The notes under the pieces are model-generated. The model saw only the letters and a list, made by a program, of their open reading frames with translations, did not search any database and had not been told where the DNA came from. Shown piece after piece: positions 27,189-34,465 of a stretch of DNA of 64,000 nucleotides. Every line of letters begins with the position of its first letter. Position 1 is the stretch's first letter. A program made the translations under genes and the position numbers. This stretch comes from Alistipes sp. (GTDB taxonomy: Bacteria; Bacteroidota; Bacteroidia; Bacteroidales; Rikenellaceae), in assembly GCA_021202985.1 (NCBI GenBank), contig JAJQCA010000006.1, forward strand, positions 34,778 to 98,777, written 5' to 3'.

Positions 27189-27223
27189 CCGGGTACGGTG
27201 CCGGCGAAGCACACCGCACCCGG
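27189..27223 (-). terminator. intra-operon hairpin between major fimbrillin and anchor genes
   Basis: The 12-nt arms CCGGGTACGGTG and CACCGCACCCGG (one mismatch) flank an 11-nt loop, 50 bp after the major fimbrillin stop. A second smaller hairpin (TCACAC/GTGTGA) lies at 27237-27262. They probably stabilise or partly terminate the message so that the stalk subunit is made in excess. There is no long T run. Confidence 0.5.
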
Positions 27224-27272
27224 ATATATTAAAAGTTCACACCGCTGGTTACGGCTGTGTGACCGACGGTTA

Positions 27273-28556
27273 TCAGTCGTTACCGTAGTTGAATTCCACA
27301 TCTACGTCCACGGTGGTCCACTTCATAAGTTTAACCGTTACGAATACGTCGAGCGGATTTTTGTCAGGATCGGGATCCGGTTCTTTCGGCTCGTTGCGAA
27401 GGTTGTCTTCCGTGAAGAGCAGGTCGTTGATAACATATATGTAACCGCCTTCGATTTTAACGGCGTCGTCGGTTCCCGTTTTCTTATAATTGGTTACGGT
27501 CAGGTAGGCTTCGCCGGCGGTGCCGGTCTTGGGATTGGGACGAAGAACCCAGTTGTTGGTTCCTGAATCGTAAACCTCTACACCGGTCAGGTGAAGGACG
27601 ATATGCGGTGTGTAGGTAGCCGCGGGGAAGAAGTTATAAACCCATGCCTCTTTTGCAGGCTTAACTTCGTTACTGCTTCCCGCGGAACCCAGTCCGTTAA
27701 GGGTTATGCCAGAGATAACATCGCCGTCGTCGAAAAGGATGGGGTACCAATCCGGATCGCTGTAGTGACCATAGGTAGAAGTATTGTTGTCGTTGAAACG
27801 TGAATACCTCAGGTAGCTGGCAACATCGGGATAAGTGCCGGAAGCGGTTGCAGCGTCGTTATAAACGATCTCCTGAAGGTCGGTAAGGTGGCAAACGATG
27901 GAAGACTCGTAATAGAAATTGTCGATATAAATACCTTTCAGCTCATAATCACCGGTGCTGCCCGTGCCGTTCACCGTAGCGTCTCCCCTGACTTGCTTCA
28001 GTTCGAGGCGCGACAGGATGGGCGCCAGTGTAATCTCGGCTTCCCTGTTCGCTCCGGCATTGATAGCTTTGGTCGAGGTCGCCGCCACGATCGGACCTGC
28101 CGAGTAGAGCGTCGCTTTGGAAAGGCCGTAATCGTCGTCCTTCATATCTGCAAGGGTGAAGGTCTCTGTACTCAGGTCGTCTATTTTACCCAGTGAGATT
28201 ATACCGGAGAAATCGTAATTACCGACAACGTGTACATACGTGGCCGCCGAGCTGATACCTTTGAAAAGGTGGCCGGCATCGAGTTGTGACGGGGTTACGA
28301 CACCGGCTCCGCCCGGAGCCACACGTACGTACTCGATGATGTTACCATCGGCGTCGGTGAAGAATACCGCACCGTTACCGAACTGGATATCGGTCTGGTC
28401 GGGCACCTGGTTTGCGTCGGCCCTGGTCGCAGTTTCCCGTTCGATTTTGAGGTAGAAATCGAAATCGCCATCGGCGGAGCCTCCATGATCTTTACTACAA
28501 CTCGACAAACCCGCGACAACAGCCACGGTTGCTAACAATAAGTGTTTGATTTTCAT
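27273..28556 (-). CDS. mfa1: Mfa1-family major fimbrillin
   Basis: This is a 427-residue lipoprotein precursor with lipobox GLSS-Cys20. An Arg in ETATRADANQVP soon after the leader is placed where Mfa1/FimA precursors are cut by an Arg-specific protease before donor-strand assembly. The core shows GNGAVFFTDADGNIIEYVRV, TYVHVVGN and ILSRLELKQV. The C terminus ends with the fimbrillin strand VTVKLMKWTTVDVDVEF, which would act as the donor strand. It is the first structural gene of the fimbrial operon. A 502-bp non-coding leader separates it from the upstream regulator gene. No exact TAnnTTTG box was found directly in front of it. Confidence 0.88.
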   Translation of the reverse strand: MKIKHLLLATVAVVAGLSSCSKDHGGSADGDFDFYLKIERETATRADANQVPDQTDIQFGNGAVFFTDADGNIIEYVRVAPGGAGVVTPSQLDAGHLFKGISSAATYVHVVGNYDFSGIISLGKIDDLSTETFTLADMKDDDYGLSKATLYSAGPIVAATSTKAINAGANREAEITLAPILSRLELKQVRGDATVNGTGSTGDYELKGIYIDNFYYESSIVCHLTDLQEIVYNDAATASGTYPDVASYLRYSRFNDNNTSTYGHYSDPDWYPILFDDGDVISGITLNGLGSAGSSNEVKPAKEAWVYNFFPAATYTPHIVLHLTGVEVYDSGTNNWVLRPNPKTGTAGEAYLTVTNYKKTGTDDAVKIEGGYIYVINDLLFTEDNLRNEPKEPDPDPDKNPLDVFVTVKLMKWTTVDVDVEFNYGND

Positions 28557-29058
28557 AATAAATAAATTGGTTAATGGAATAAAAATTGGTTTATAGTCTT
28601 ATCAAATTTTGCCTGGCCAATTCAAGCAAAAATTTCCAAGTGGACTTCGGGCTGGGTAAAATACTTCCCGGCGAAGGGAGTGCGGCACGATTAAGACCGT
28701 CAGCTCAGGGTAGTTCCTTCGGGGGAAATTTGTTTTGACTCTCCGTTTTCAGGATATCAGGCCGGGTAATGCAACTCCAGGAGTGTAAGCCTCGAAAAGG
28801 CTCCGGCATTGGCACGGTAACGGTCCGTTGCCGTTCGGGCCGCAGGCATGCTGCTATTAACAGCGGCAGGCCATGGGAAAGTGCAGAGTTCCGGCATGGG
28901 TAAAATTCTTCTCATCTGGGGTAGTTTTAGGGCCGGTTAGACCCGCATCATATAATTTTTCCGACGGTTCAAAACGTGCGGATACCTATTCTTCTATTTC
29001 CGGCCCGTAAAAGCGGCCGCTTAATTTTAAACTATCAATATCTTCCTGAAAAGGCTTC
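28557..29058 (-). other. 502-bp non-coding leader before the major fimbrillin gene
   Basis: No convincing coding frame lies here. It contains short inverted repeats, the clearest at about 28815-28835 (ACGGTAACG/CGTTGCCGT), and no exact TAnnTTTG promoter facing the fimbrillin. If the fimbrial genes are transcribed from the invertible promoter through the regulator gene, this would be a long structured leader or intercistronic RNA. Confidence 0.4.
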
Positions 29059-29481
29059 TTACGTCCTTACCTCCTTCACCAGTTCCTCTATACGTATTGC
29101 GGACAACCCTGCCGTTACCGCGTCTTTCGCATTATCCTCACACTCATGCACCAGCCTGCAACTCCTGCCGCTCACTCCGCTCAGCGCGTCGAGGTTGGCA
29201 TTACCGATATGCACCCATCCGTCGAACAGTTCGATGAGGTCGCTGAGGGTGCATTTGGAAAAATCAGGCGGCAAAAACAATCCACCCCGGTAATCGGAAG
29301 CGAGCCATCCGGCCATAAGGAGTTTGGAAACACAAGCCTTAACTTTCCCGGCCGAAAGCCCCGTAGCTACCGAAAGTTTGTCCCTGGTTATGGAGGTTTC
29401 CCGGAAGGAAAGAAATGCTCCCAGCACGATCAATGCCTCCCTTACCGTTTGTGAAAGTAGATTCCCGTGATACATGGACAT
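29059..29481 (-). CDS. Rrf2-like winged-helix regulator next to the fimbrial operon
   Basis: This 140-residue protein has the length and order of Rrf2-family regulators: an N-terminal helix (VREALIVLGAFLSF), a recognition segment (DKLSVATGLSAGKVKACVSKLLMAGWL), a GG-containing wing (ASDYRGGLFLPPDFSKCTLSDLIELFDG), then a Cys-containing stretch (SGRSCRLVHECED) where Fe-S Rrf2 proteins hold their cluster ligands. Only two Cys are close together here, so cluster binding is doubtful. It is divergent, so the call is tentative. It lies between the invertible promoter segment and the fimbrial genes, all facing left, and so could be the first gene of a phase-variable transcript. Confidence 0.68.
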   Translation of the reverse strand: MSMYHGNLLSQTVREALIVLGAFLSFRETSITRDKLSVATGLSAGKVKACVSKLLMAGWLASDYRGGLFLPPDFSKCTLSDLIELFDGWVHIGNANLDALSGVSGRSCRLVHECEDNAKDAVTAGLSAIRIEELVKEVRT

Positions 29482-29620
29482 AAAGATTGATACAGGGTAT
29501 AAATCATATTAAGTGCATCTTTTTGAATAGTTCCGCCCTTACATACGGGTCGGAATACTTATCTTCAATAAACCGGGAGCGTTACCATTAACTATATTCG
29601 ATAACCCATCCCCCTCTCTG

Positions 29621-29646
29621 CTGTCACTTTTGAAGTGACAGAACCG
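29621..29646 (+). repeat. left inverted repeat of the putative invertible promoter segment
   Basis: This 26-bp element has a palindromic core GTCACTTTTGAAGTGAC and an inner extension AGAACCG. It is the reverse complement of 29950-29975 with a single mismatch (24 contiguous matches). The palindromic core would provide the paired binding arms of a tyrosine recombinase. Confidence 0.85.
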
Positions 29647-29708
29647 TGCATAGAAAATAAAGCCCGTTATAACAGATATTTACATACCACTCACGAAAAA
29701 AGCGACAA

Positions 29709-29747
29709 CGACCCGGACAATACAAAACGGATGTATTGCCCGGGTCG
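29709..29747 (-). terminator. 16-bp-arm hairpin inside the invertible segment
   Basis: The arms CGACCCGGACAATACA and TGTATTGCCCGGGTCG pair with one mismatch around a 7-nt loop. On the minus strand a T6 run follows seven bases later, so it may block leftward transcription in this orientation. Confidence 0.5.
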
Positions 29748-29832
29748 TAATAATTGCGGAATAAAGTACCGGAAGAATCGAATTAATTCGTAAAGGGTGG
29801 GGTTTTACTATACGCAAACAGGCACAGGAACC

Positions 29833-29885
29833 GACCGGACAGGGAAATATACCCGGTGCCGGTCTTACGGTTTGCGATTTTTTTT
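29833..29885 (+). terminator. T-tailed hairpin upstream of the invertible promoter
   Basis: Nested arms GACCGG/CCGGTC and GGG/CCC are followed by a T8 run at 29878-29885. It would shield the promoter at 29919-29926 from read-through and moves with it on inversion. Confidence 0.5.
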
Positions 29886-29918
29886 ATTCAGACTTGGAAA
29901 AGTTTGAAAAATATTTCA

Positions 29919-29926
29919 TAGCTTTG
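29919..29926 (+). promoter_or_regulatory. exact -7 box of the phase-variable promoter
   Basis: TAGCTTTG matches TAnnTTTG exactly. A CTTG lies at 29893-29896 with a 22-bp spacer and could be a weak -33 element. The box ends 23 bp before the right inverted repeat, as in known invertible promoters of Bacteroides, where the promoter sits close to one repeat. Confidence 0.65.
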
Positions 29927-29949
29927 TTTTGAAAATAAAAAATCATCGG

Positions 29950-29975
29950 CGGTTCTGTCACTTCAAAAGTGACGG
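29950..29975 (-). repeat. right inverted repeat of the putative invertible promoter segment
   Basis: This is the partner of 29621-29646, matching at 25 of 26 positions in inverted orientation. With its outer flank it also forms a hairpin (GTTC...GAAC) followed by T8 on the plus strand, so it may also act as a terminator for rightward transcription in this orientation. Confidence 0.85.
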
Positions 29976-30004
29976 AACTTTTTTTTGATGTAAAGCACTA
30001 CCTT

Positions 30005-31330
30005 TCAGGATATCTTCTTAATCTTACCTGATATTCCTTCGCTTATTTTGTCGAGTTCGGTCTGTTCGAACGATGCGAGGTATTTATAGGTGGTGCGTAC
30101 GTCGTTATGGCCGAGCGCTTCACTTATTAGCTGTACGGGATAATACTCCTTTTTTGCGATTGTCGCCCATGAATGTCGTGAAACGTGGGTGGTAAGGTTC
30201 TTACCTATCCCGGCCATTTTGGAAAGTAATTTGAGCCTCTTGTTCTGCACAGCCAGCGCGCTCTCGTACTGCCGCCTCTCACTTCCCCGCCCCGGGCGTA
30301 TCAGCGGGAAAGCATACAGGGAACCTCGGGTGGCCGGGGCGAACGCTTCTATGATTTGTCTCATCGGACGGGTAACGCGTAACTCCATCCGTTGCCCGGT
30401 TTTCCTGCGGTAGTATGTCAATGTATCGCCCTGTATGTCGTTTTTCTTGAGATAGACCAGATCGATGAATGACATTCCCCTGGCGTGAAAGCAGAACATA
30501 AAGTAGTACAGCGCCTCCAGCAGGCCCCGGTTCAGCCGGGACTCCCTGTCATGGACATACCCCATTTCCACCGTGCCGGTACCCTTACCTTTAACCGGCA
30601 ATTTTCCCCGGAGGATACACGACAATTTGACGAGCGAATTAATCTCCGCAATGTCGAATGCCCGTTTCTTTGTCTCATGGACACCCGTATATACATCCGC
30701 AAAAGGATTTTCAGGCCCGTCCCTTACGATTTTATCCCGCACGGCACGGTTGTAAATGGCTTTGAGGTTACGCATGTAAAACGACAGGGTGTTCATCGAG
30801 AGCCCTTTTTCCTTGATATGGACTTCATAATCTTTCAAAAGTTTAGCGTCCATTGCTTCGAGAGGAATATCATCCTTCCCCGCGAATTCGAGAAAGCTTT
30901 TCACAGCGCTTCTGTAAGCCCTTGCCGTCCGTTCCTTCCTGACGTCCATAAGACCCGAAATAACCCTGGCGGTGTAGGACAGCAGGGTGGAGGTCTCGCC
31001 GCCGCCGAGAAACCTCCGGCATACGTCGCTCGCCGTGAAGGTACGCGAGGCCTTCTCCAGCCGGGTTATCGTCGCCGTGAGTCGGTCGATGTCTCCGAGC
31101 ATCCGTCGTTCCACCTCCACGAGGTAAGCCGACCTTGCGCCGGGCACCCCGGTAGTGGAGGTCAGTTCTTTCCTGAGCCTGCTTTGTTCTTCATCCCATT
31201 CGTCGGGATATAGACGGTAATCCGTCGGTATATCCCCGGAATCGCCGTTATGGACGACCCGAATGAATAAGCGTCCGGTATGGCGACCGGGACGCCCGGA
31301 GGGATTCAAGTGAAAACTAAAATTTGTCAT
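30005..31330 (-). CDS. Tyrosine recombinase (phage-integrase family), candidate invertase
   Basis: This 441-residue recombinase has the Bacteroidota layout. The N-terminal arm-binding domain is FSFHLNPSGRPGRHTGRLFIRVVHNG. A SAM-like core-binding domain covers about 115-220 (TARAYRSAVKSFLEFAG, LSMNTLSFYMRNLKAIYNRAV). The catalytic domain shows the Arg of FHARGMSFIDLVYLKK, a Lys in YYRRKTGQRM, the HVSRHSWAT box, and GHNDVRTTYKYLASF with the nucleophilic Tyr. All catalytic residues are present. Its stop is 29 bp from the right inverted repeat, and no transposon or phage genes are nearby. It is therefore more likely a DNA invertase than an element integrase. Substrate assignment is by position. 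Confidence 0.9.
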   Translation of the reverse strand: MTNFSFHLNPSGRPGRHTGRLFIRVVHNGDSGDIPTDYRLYPDEWDEEQSRLRKELTSTTGVPGARSAYLVEVERRMLGDIDRLTATITRLEKASRTFTASDVCRRFLGGGETSTLLSYTARVISGLMDVRKERTARAYRSAVKSFLEFAGKDDIPLEAMDAKLLKDYEVHIKEKGLSMNTLSFYMRNLKAIYNRAVRDKIVRDGPENPFADVYTGVHETKKRAFDIAEINSLVKLSCILRGKLPVKGKGTGTVEMGYVHDRESRLNRGLLEALYYFMFCFHARGMSFIDLVYLKKNDIQGDTLTYYRRKTGQRMELRVTRPMRQIIEAFAPATRGSLYAFPLIRPGRGSERRQYESALAVQNKRLKLLSKMAGIGKNLTTHVSRHSWATIAKKEYYPVQLISEALGHNDVRTTYKYLASFEQTELDKISEGISGKIKKIS

Positions 31331-31815
31331 AGTGGATTAGTTTAAATAAACCGGATTATTGTAGAATACAGCATCAATCCGGCAAATTTATACTATTTTA
31401 CGGACCATTTACATTATTCTTACCGGCGATTTCATATTCAGGAAACCTGATTCACACAGACGGTAATGGCCTTATGTTAAGGCAGTCACCCCGTTTTCAG
31501 GAGCGGGAAAGGCACCAGGAGCCTATTATAATATAGTGGATATTCGCCTGTTATAAATTGCCGGATTTATAACACCGCAAACCCGGGTGAATATTGATCC
31601 GCAGCAGGACGACGGACGGTTAGCGGAGAGATTAATGAAAAAATGTCAAGTCCTGCCGTTTTGGGGATCGATGCCGCGAGGATAACTTACGGCGGCTGTT
31701 AATTAGCTGAATCTATGGGGAATTATATGCCTTACAGACTGCGGCACCTCGCCCGGGAAAAATAGTATGACTGCGTCCCGCATCTATTCCCGTTCAGATT
31801 CTAATAAGCCCCGCC
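31331..31815. other. 485-bp intergenic region with the recombinase promoter
   Basis: No credible gene is visible. An exact TAnnTTTG box facing left lies at 31383-31390. The rest is AT-richer sequence without strong repeats. Confidence 0.5.
31383..31390 (-). promoter_or_regulatory. Bacteroidota -7 box for the recombinase
   Basis: The minus-strand sequence TAAATTTG is an exact TAnnTTTG, 52 bp before the recombinase ATG. Confidence 0.5.
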
Positions 31816-33114
31816 TTAGCAGAAAAGAATGGTAAACCTTGTTTTGCCCTCGCGGGATTCTAGAGAGTAATCGAAACCGTGGTTGGATAGGACCTCCTTA
31901 ACGAACGTCAGTCCAACACCCTGTCCGTTCGGTTTGGTAGAGAAGAAAGGGGTGAAGAGTTTCTCGCCGGCATCGGGAGGTATACCCGGACCGTCGTCCT
32001 CGATAATTATGGATGCCGGCCGATCGGTGGTTACCACGGTTATGTTTCCATTCTTCCCGATAGCCTCGTACGCGTTCTTTATTATGTTCAACAATACCTG
32101 CTCCAACTGGACCGCATCGGCCATAACGACGGTATCATTGTCCGGGGCTACGATGTCGAAGCGTATATTTCTTTTCATCCCTTCCGACATTGAAAGCAGT
32201 ACGGCGTTTCGTGCCAGTTTAGCTACCGATATCCTGGAAAGCGACGGCTCCGGTATACGTACAACGTCGGCGAGGTTACGGGTAAATCGTGTCAGGTTTC
32301 CACACCTCTCGAACGAGGCGCGCACAGCGGGAAGGACTCCGCTCCAATCCTTCTCGCCCGGTTGTTCCAGTATTTCCGATACCACTTCGAGCGTCGCTCC
32401 AATGGCTGCGACCGAATTATTCACCTCGTGCGACATCATACGGATGATATTCTCATAGGATTGTTTTTCAATCCGGCGGAGTTCATGTGTCAACTCCTCT
32501 ATCAGCAGGAACGGGTGGTCGAAACCACGGTCGACAAAAGAGCTGCGGGTACACCGGTAAATACTCTGTCCGGGGTTCTTCACCACCTTAGACGCGCCCT
32601 CTTCCAGGGTGGCAAGCTCCCGGGCCAGCGGGAAATCACAATCTTTAAATTCACGGCCGCGTACAGCCTCCATATCCCCGATTCCCAGCAGGGTGCGGGC
32701 AGCGGTATTTATTTCGCTTACCTTCCCATCCAGATCGAGTATTATAACCCCCTGCGGGGACGCCTCAATCAAAAGGTCGAGGAACTGATTTTTTTCCCTC
32801 ACCTGGAGACGCTGCTCCTTGAGGTGCGTAATCATACGGTTGAAAATAGCTATTATTTCGTCGGCTTGACGGTTGCCGACCTTTCTGAGGCGCGTGGAGA
32901 AATCCTGCTCTTTCAGCAAATTTATGCCGTTGCTGATAATCCGGTAAGGCCGGACAAGTTTCCTGTAAAGGAGTATGAAGAAAATAACGGACAGCAGGGC
33001 CATGCCCTCTACAAGCCAGAACTTTTCAGGCTCGGTCCTGAAAAAGAAGCCCAGTGCGAACAGAGACCCGAATACCAGAAGGCACAACAGCCGGAATATC
33101 CACTTCGAATCCAT
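31816..33114 (-). CDS. membrane sensor histidine kinase of the efflux operon
   Basis: This is a 432-residue inner-membrane kinase. Two N-terminal membrane spans (LLCLLVFGSLFALGFFF and MALLSVIFFILLY) enclose only a short periplasmic loop. A HAMP-like segment, a PAS domain (FLDLLIEASPQGVIILDLDG), the dimerisation/phosphorylation helix with the His in MMSHEVNNSVAA, and a C-terminal ATPase domain (N box NIIKNAYEAIG, G1 EDDGPGI, G2 GVGLTFV) follow. This is the NtrB/NtrY-like arrangement that pairs with sigma-54 response regulators. The regulator gene ends 1 bp upstream. It is the last gene of the operon starting at 40618. The short loop suggests it senses the membrane or its ABC partner; this is inferred. 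Confidence 0.9.
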   Translation of the reverse strand: MDSKWIFRLLCLLVFGSLFALGFFFRTEPEKFWLVEGMALLSVIFFILLYRKLVRPYRIISNGINLLKEQDFSTRLRKVGNRQADEIIAIFNRMITHLKEQRLQVREKNQFLDLLIEASPQGVIILDLDGKVSEINTAARTLLGIGDMEAVRGREFKDCDFPLARELATLEEGASKVVKNPGQSIYRCTRSSFVDRGFDHPFLLIEELTHELRRIEKQSYENIIRMMSHEVNNSVAAIGATLEVVSEILEQPGEKDWSGVLPAVRASFERCGNLTRFTRNLADVVRIPEPSLSRISVAKLARNAVLLSMSEGMKRNIRFDIVAPDNDTVVMADAVQLEQVLLNIIKNAYEAIGKNGNITVVTTDRPASIIIEDDGPGIPPDAGEKLFTPFFSTKPNGQGVGLTFVKEVLSNHGFDYSLESREGKTRFTILFC

Positions 33115-33115
33115 A

Positions 33116-34465
33116 CTATATGTCTTTCCCTATGCCGTATTTCTCCATGCGCCGGTACAGGGCCTGCCGGCTTATCCCCAATGCCGTGGCCACTTTGGTC
33201 AAATTCCCGCCGTACAAATCTATGGCTCGGGTTATCATCGTCCTCTCGGACTCACCTATGGTGGGGTTGCCGGCTGAGAATCTATCCGAAACCACCGCAT
33301 GCTCCACATACTGACTACGCAGGTCATTATCGGTAACAATCTCTTTACCCGAGACCAGAATGGTCCGCTCGACAAGATTCTTAAGCTCCCTCACATTGCC
33401 CGGGTAAGGCAGACCGGAAAGAAACGCGTAAGCCTCGGGTGTGAAACGCACCGGCTCGCCTGTACCGTGCCGCCGTGCGAAATGGTCGGCAAGCAGAGGA
33501 ATATCCCCGGGGCGTTCCCGAAGCGGAGGGATATGGAGTGTTATAAGGTTTATCCTGTAATAGAGGTCCTCGCGGAAGGTTTTCTCGAGCACCATTTCCG
33601 ACAGGTTGCGGTTGGTGGCGCTCACTATCCGGGTATCGACCCTGACCTGCCGGCTTTCGCCCAGAGGTTCGAAAGTCTGGTCCTGTAATACCCGGAGGAG
33701 TTTCACCTGGCACGCGAGGTCCAATTCCCCTGTCTCGTCGAGGAAAATGGTACCGCCGTCCGCCAATTCGAACCTCCCCTTCCGGTCGTAACGGGCATCG
33801 GTAAAGGCCCCCTTACGGTGACCGAACATCTCGCTTTCGAACAGGGTCTGCGAAATCCCGCCGAGGTTTACCTTCACGAACGGACCGGCGTGGCGTCTGC
33901 TGTTCATGTGGATGGCCTCTGCAATCAGCTCTTTTCCCGTCCCGCTCTCGCCTGTAATAAGCACCGGAGCGTCGGTAGGGGCAATACGGGCCACGGTGTC
34001 CAGAACCTTCATCAACTGCGGCGACCTCCCTATAATCCTGTCGCGCGCTATGGTCGGACTGTCGATTGACCCGCCATCCCCCGAATCGTTTCCCTTGCGG
34101 CTGACCTCGAGGGCGGTGCCGATGGTTTTGAGCAAAGAGAGGTTATTCCACGGTTTGGTGACAAAATCGAACGCGCCGGCTTTGATACCCCGAACCGCCA
34201 GGTCGATGGTTCCCCACGCCGTGATAAGTATCACCGGAACATCCGGACAGAACACCCTTACTTTAGCCAGCAGTTCCAGCCCTTCCTCTCCCGTGGTGCT
34301 GTGAGTATAGTTCATATCCATGATTATCAGTTCCGGGCAGCATATACGCACCCGCCCGAGCGCCTCAACCGGGGAGGCGGCCGTCATGGTTTCATAACCG
34401 GCCCGTTCGAGTACAAGCGATAGGGAGGAGAGTATGGAATTATCGTCGTCGCAAATAAGAATCAT
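33116..34465 (-). CDS. sigma-54-dependent response regulator (NtrC type)
   Basis: This 449-residue activator has three domains. A receiver carries the acidic pocket Asp6-Asp7 and phosphoacceptor Asp50 (LIIMDMNY). An AAA+ domain has Walker A GESGTGKE, the sigma-54 contact loop GAFTDA (in place of GAFTGA, a variant common in Bacteroidota) and a FLDETGEL Walker B. A C-terminal Fis-type helix-turn-helix follows (NLTKVATALGISRQALYRRME). It should bind enhancer sites upstream of sigma-54 promoters. The palindromes at 40705-40745 in front of this operon are the natural target, which implies autoregulation. Its ATG overlaps the TolC gene stop (ATGA). Confidence 0.93.
   Translation of the reverse strand: MILICDDDNSILSSLSLVLERAGYETMTAASPVEALGRVRICCPELIIMDMNYTHSTTGEEGLELLAKVRVFCPDVPVILITAWGTIDLAVRGIKAGAFDFVTKPWNNLSLLKTIGTALEVSRKGNDSGDGGSIDSPTIARDRIIGRSPQLMKVLDTVARIAPTDAPVLITGESGTGKELIAEAIHMNSRRHAGPFVKVNLGGISQTLFESEMFGHRKGAFTDARYDRKGRFELADGGTIFLDETGELDLACQVKLLRVLQDQTFEPLGESRQVRVDTRIVSATNRNLSEMVLEKTFREDLYYRINLITLHIPPLRERPGDIPLLADHFARRHGTGEPVRFTPEAYAFLSGLPYPGNVRELKNLVERTILVSGKEIVTDNDLRSQYVEHAVVSDRFSAGNPTIGESERTMITRAIDLYGGNLTKVATALGISRQALYRRMEKYGIGKDI

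Larger units (their letters stand above)
29647..29949. other. putative 303-bp invertible promoter segment
   Basis: The segment between the two inverted repeats has no gene. It carries a strong hairpin (29709-29747), a T-tailed hairpin facing right (29833-29885) and one exact Bacteroidota promoter box facing right (29919-29926) just inside the right repeat. Inversion would place that promoter just inside the left repeat, facing the regulator and fimbrial genes. The flanking tyrosine recombinase is the candidate enzyme. As assembled, the promoter faces the 3' end of the recombinase gene, which should be the OFF state for the fimbriae. Confidence 0.75.

Noticed and set aside
30005..31330. Recombinase as part of an integrative element
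   Set aside because: No transfer, phage or cargo genes and no tRNA are adjacent, while a matching pair of inverted repeats is, so an invertase role fits better.
33116..34465. Response regulator as a non-functional sigma-54 activator because the loop reads GAFTDA
   Set aside because: The essential Phe-Thr pair is intact, and I recall the G-to-D variant as common in Bacteroidota regulators.
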